A stretch of DNA of 64,000 bases from Lineolata rhizophorae. Lineage: Eukaryota > Ascomycota > Dothideomycetes > Lineolatales > Lineolataceae. This document shows, one piece after another, positions 61,628-64,000 of this stretch. A program made the position numbers and the translations under genes. The stretch covers positions 274,157 to 338,156 of the forward strand of contig MU001695.1 in assembly GCA_010093515.1 (NCBI GenBank), given 5' to 3'. A model generated the notes under the pieces. It made no database searches. It worked only from the letters and a program-made list of their open reading frames with translations, and had not been told where the DNA came from. Within the stretch, counting starts at the first letter, position 1. Every line of letters starts with the position of its first letter.

Positions 61628-64000
61628 CCACCCCCCCAAACACCATCCTAAAAATCTCCCTGCTCTTGTACAAGTTCAGCAGCCGCAGCCGCTCGTTGTC
61701 CAGGTGGGCGCTGTCGCTCGCCTGCCCGCACGGCAGGTGCGCCGCCGGCGCCCCGAACTCCTTCTCCAGGAACCGTATCGCCGGTATCGAGCCCCCCTCG
61801 CGGATGTACAGCGGCCGCCGCCGCCGCTCCCGCCGCCGGCGGCTCTGCTGCTCCTCGTGCTCGTGCCCGTGCCCGTGCTCGTGCGAGCCCTGGCTGCCGC
61901 CGCGAGCTCGCGCCCCTAGCCGCCCCGCCGCGGCCGCGGCGGGCGCGCAACCGCGTCCCCGGCCCCGTCCGGCTGGCGCCGGCGCGGCCTCGGCCGGTTC
62001 CGCCGCGCCGCGGCGTCCGCCCGGGGCGGCCCCCGCTGCGTCGGCCTGGCTCGGCCCCGCGCCCTCGGCGTCGCTCGCCGAGTCGTCGGCCAGCGGGGTG
62101 GCGCTGCCGTTGGCGAGCGCGGACGACGTCGGCGGCGAGGGCTTCTTGGGCGGTCCGGTGGCGGCGGCATCGAGCGGGACCGCGGCGGGCGCGTCCGGAC
62201 GGGCGGGCTCGCTGGCGCCCGACGACGGGCGTCGCGGCGCGCGGGCGGCGGCGGGGCCGCGCCCGGCGGACGCGGCGGCGGCCAGGGAGCTCCTGCGGCG
62301 CTCGCGGGCGGCCATGACGGGGCCCCAGACGGCCATGACGGCGCGCTCGAGGGTGCGGAAGACGTCGTTGGCGGTGTCGCCGAGCCAGGGCTCGGCGACG
62401 TGGTCGAGCGAGACGTCGAGGGCGTTGCTGGAGCCGAGGGCGGCGAACTGGGCGGCCAGGAAGCGGCGCAGCGCGTCGGCGACGGCGGCGGCGTCCTGGT
62501 TGGGCACGAGGCGCAGCGACAGCGCCGCGCGCGCCAGCCGCGGGATGATGGTCGAATTGTCCGGGCCCGACGTGTGGATGCGGTGCATGGTGAGCGAGGC
62601 CTCGCGCCAGCGGCGCTTGAGGCTGGCGGCGAGCGCGTCGGCGGGGCCGAGCGCCGGGTTACGCGCCACGAGCGTGCGCGTGATGTCGGCGTAGAGGCGC
62701 TCCTCGTCGGGCGTGAGCGGCAGGACGGCGTCGTAGAAGCCCGGCAGCTCGACCCGGCCGTGCGGGCCCGTCAGCTTGGATAGTAGCGTGACGAGGTCCT
62801 TGAGCGACTCGTCGAGCAGCGCGCTGCCGTCGACGCCGCTGTGCAGGTCCGGGTGCGCGCTCGACACCTGCACCGTCGCGTGGATGACGCCGCGCAGGCC
62901 GTACGTCAGGCAAGGGACGTGGTCGTCGAGCCAGTAGCTGTTGGCCAGGAGGATCCAGTCGACGTCGCCGATGAGCTTCTTGTGCTCGCGGACGGCCTTG
63001 TAGAAGCCGCGGGAGCCGCACTCCTCCTCGCCTTCGATCAGGAAGACGATGTCCGAGTCGAGCGACTGGCTGGCCGTCAGATCTGCCACGGCATATATCG
63101 CCGCCATGATGGGGCCCTTGTTGTCGGACACGCCGCGCCCGTAGAGGTACCCGTTGATACCCTCCATCGTGAAGGGGTCCGAGATCCAGCGGCCCTGCTC
63201 GTTCTCCGCCGCGATTACGTCGTAGTGGCCGTAGAACAGGATCCTCCTGCGAGGCGTGTTCTTGGCCGGATTGCCTCTGAACTTGGCGAAGATGATCGGG
63301 TTGCAAGGCTCCTGCGTCTTGAGCATCTCCGTGGCGGCGCCAAAATTCTTGAATACCGACCGCAGGTAAGATGCGCCTCTTCGGCAGTCGCCTTTGTACC
63401 TCTCGTCGGAGGAGACCGTCCGATACGAGATGAAGTGCTTCAGCGATTCAGTGAGTTGTTCTAGACGCTTGGTTAGCGGAGTCGGTCGGGGGAGATTTTC
63501 CAAACAAGCATACCGTTCGATGTCTTGCCGCCAGCCACGGGCGCCGACAGGCAATCTTTGACGTCCCAGATCGCTACCGTACCGTCGTTGCTTCCGGTGA
63601 CGAATATGGGATGGTTGTTGTAGGTTGCGAATGCCGAGGCCATTATACGGCCCTTGTGTGCCTGAAAATGCGTCACGGAATCGTACTGGCGATTGAATTT
63701 CTGAACGGGTCCAAGTCAGCAAAAACAAAAACGAATTTGAAAACGAAAAACAAAAAAAACAAAAAAAAAACGAAGAAAAAAACCGCAAGTTACCTCGACT
63801 ACGCCCGACACGCCGGCGGTGAAGAGGAACGGCCCTCCGACAGACAACGTGAGCACGTCATCGGTCCGCGCCCTGAGGTTCCGCAGCAGCTGCCTCGTCT
63901 CGAGATCCCAGACGTTGACCTCGCCCCCGAGCCGGCCGCTGTACAAGAAGGACCCATCCAGCGCGAGCGACAGCACCGGCTCGCCGGCCTCGCGCCCGTC
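61628..64000 (-). CDS. DUG2: DUG2-like WD40 / M20 peptidase (glutathione degradation), both ends missing
   Basis: Three visible exons, 63794-64000 (continuing past the window), 63514-63700 and 61628-63460. The N-terminal part holds WD40 repeats (FLYSGRLGGEVNVWDLETRQL, FVTGSNDGTVAIWDVKD). The C-terminal part is an M20 metallopeptidase: FYGHYDV (metal His and the adjacent Asp), GRGVSDNKGP (bridging Asp), EGEEECGS (Glu pair), SSAHPDLHSGVDG and the ending GQASDSAHLDNERLRLLNLYKSREI. WD40 plus M20 is the architecture of Dug2, which with Dug3 cleaves glutathione in the gamma-glutamyl-cycle-independent pathway (family knowledge). A low-complexity insert of about 190 residues, rich in Ala/Arg/Pro, sits before the last motif. 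The C-terminus falls in the N gap and the start lies beyond 64000. Confidence 0.88.

Overview
The window is nuclear DNA from a filamentous ascomycete, most likely a Sordariomycete. Coding sequence is GC-rich, introns are short (about 50-220 nt) with GT..AG ends, proteins carry long Gln/Pro/Gly/Ala runs, and the gene set is typically fungal: a fungal phytochrome, PAK kinase STE20, HSE1, ATG12, DUG2 and a LaeA-type methyltransferase. Two runs of N (41056-41085 and 61578-61627) are assembly gaps.

Layout. 1-997 (-): 5' part of an SCP160/vigilin KH-domain gene. 4231-4707 and 6465-6794 (both -): two small paralogous Cys-rich genes either side of AT-rich DNA. 8060-10913 (-): HSE1 (ESCRT-0). 13217-17419 (-): STE20. 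20622-25546 (-): phytochrome hybrid histidine kinase. 25547-30135: long intergenic stretch. 30136-30818 (+): secreted protein with two carbohydrate-binding repeats. 31371-32000 (-): kinase pseudogene. 32916-34826 (+): flavoprotein/F-box-like/ankyrin fusion. 36760-37362 (-): cytochrome b5. 39386-40085 (+): ATG12. 40363-41632 (-): ketopantoate hydroxymethyltransferase. 43761-45059 (+): UBC8-type E2. 46525-48613 (-): mRNA cap methyltransferase, divergent from 49006-50660 (+): RPN7. 51248-52410 and 53540-54562 (both -): two unrecognised genes. 54563-59350: AT-rich DNA with a solo LTR and a hairpin repeat. 59351-60986 (+): LaeA-like methyltransferase. 61628-64000 (-): DUG2, cut by a gap and by the window end.

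Most recognised genes are housekeeping: membrane traffic and autophagy (HSE1, ATG12), ubiquitin-proteasome (UBC8, RPN7), RNA (SCP160, ABD1), vitamin B5 and glutathione turnover (PanB, DUG2) and signalling (STE20, phytochrome). They do not form an operon-like pathway. Accessory material (Cys-rich pair, secreted protein, kinase pseudogene, solo LTR) lies in or beside AT-rich stretches.

The most striking observation is the UBC8 gene. Its frame and its conserved N-terminus are restored only if it contains an 8-nt exon, a 3-nt exon and a single-nucleotide exon, each bounded by normal-length introns with good splice signals. Second is the Cys-rich gene pair, which carries four copies of one motif, WxCCxC-x10-CxxCxHxxCxxC.
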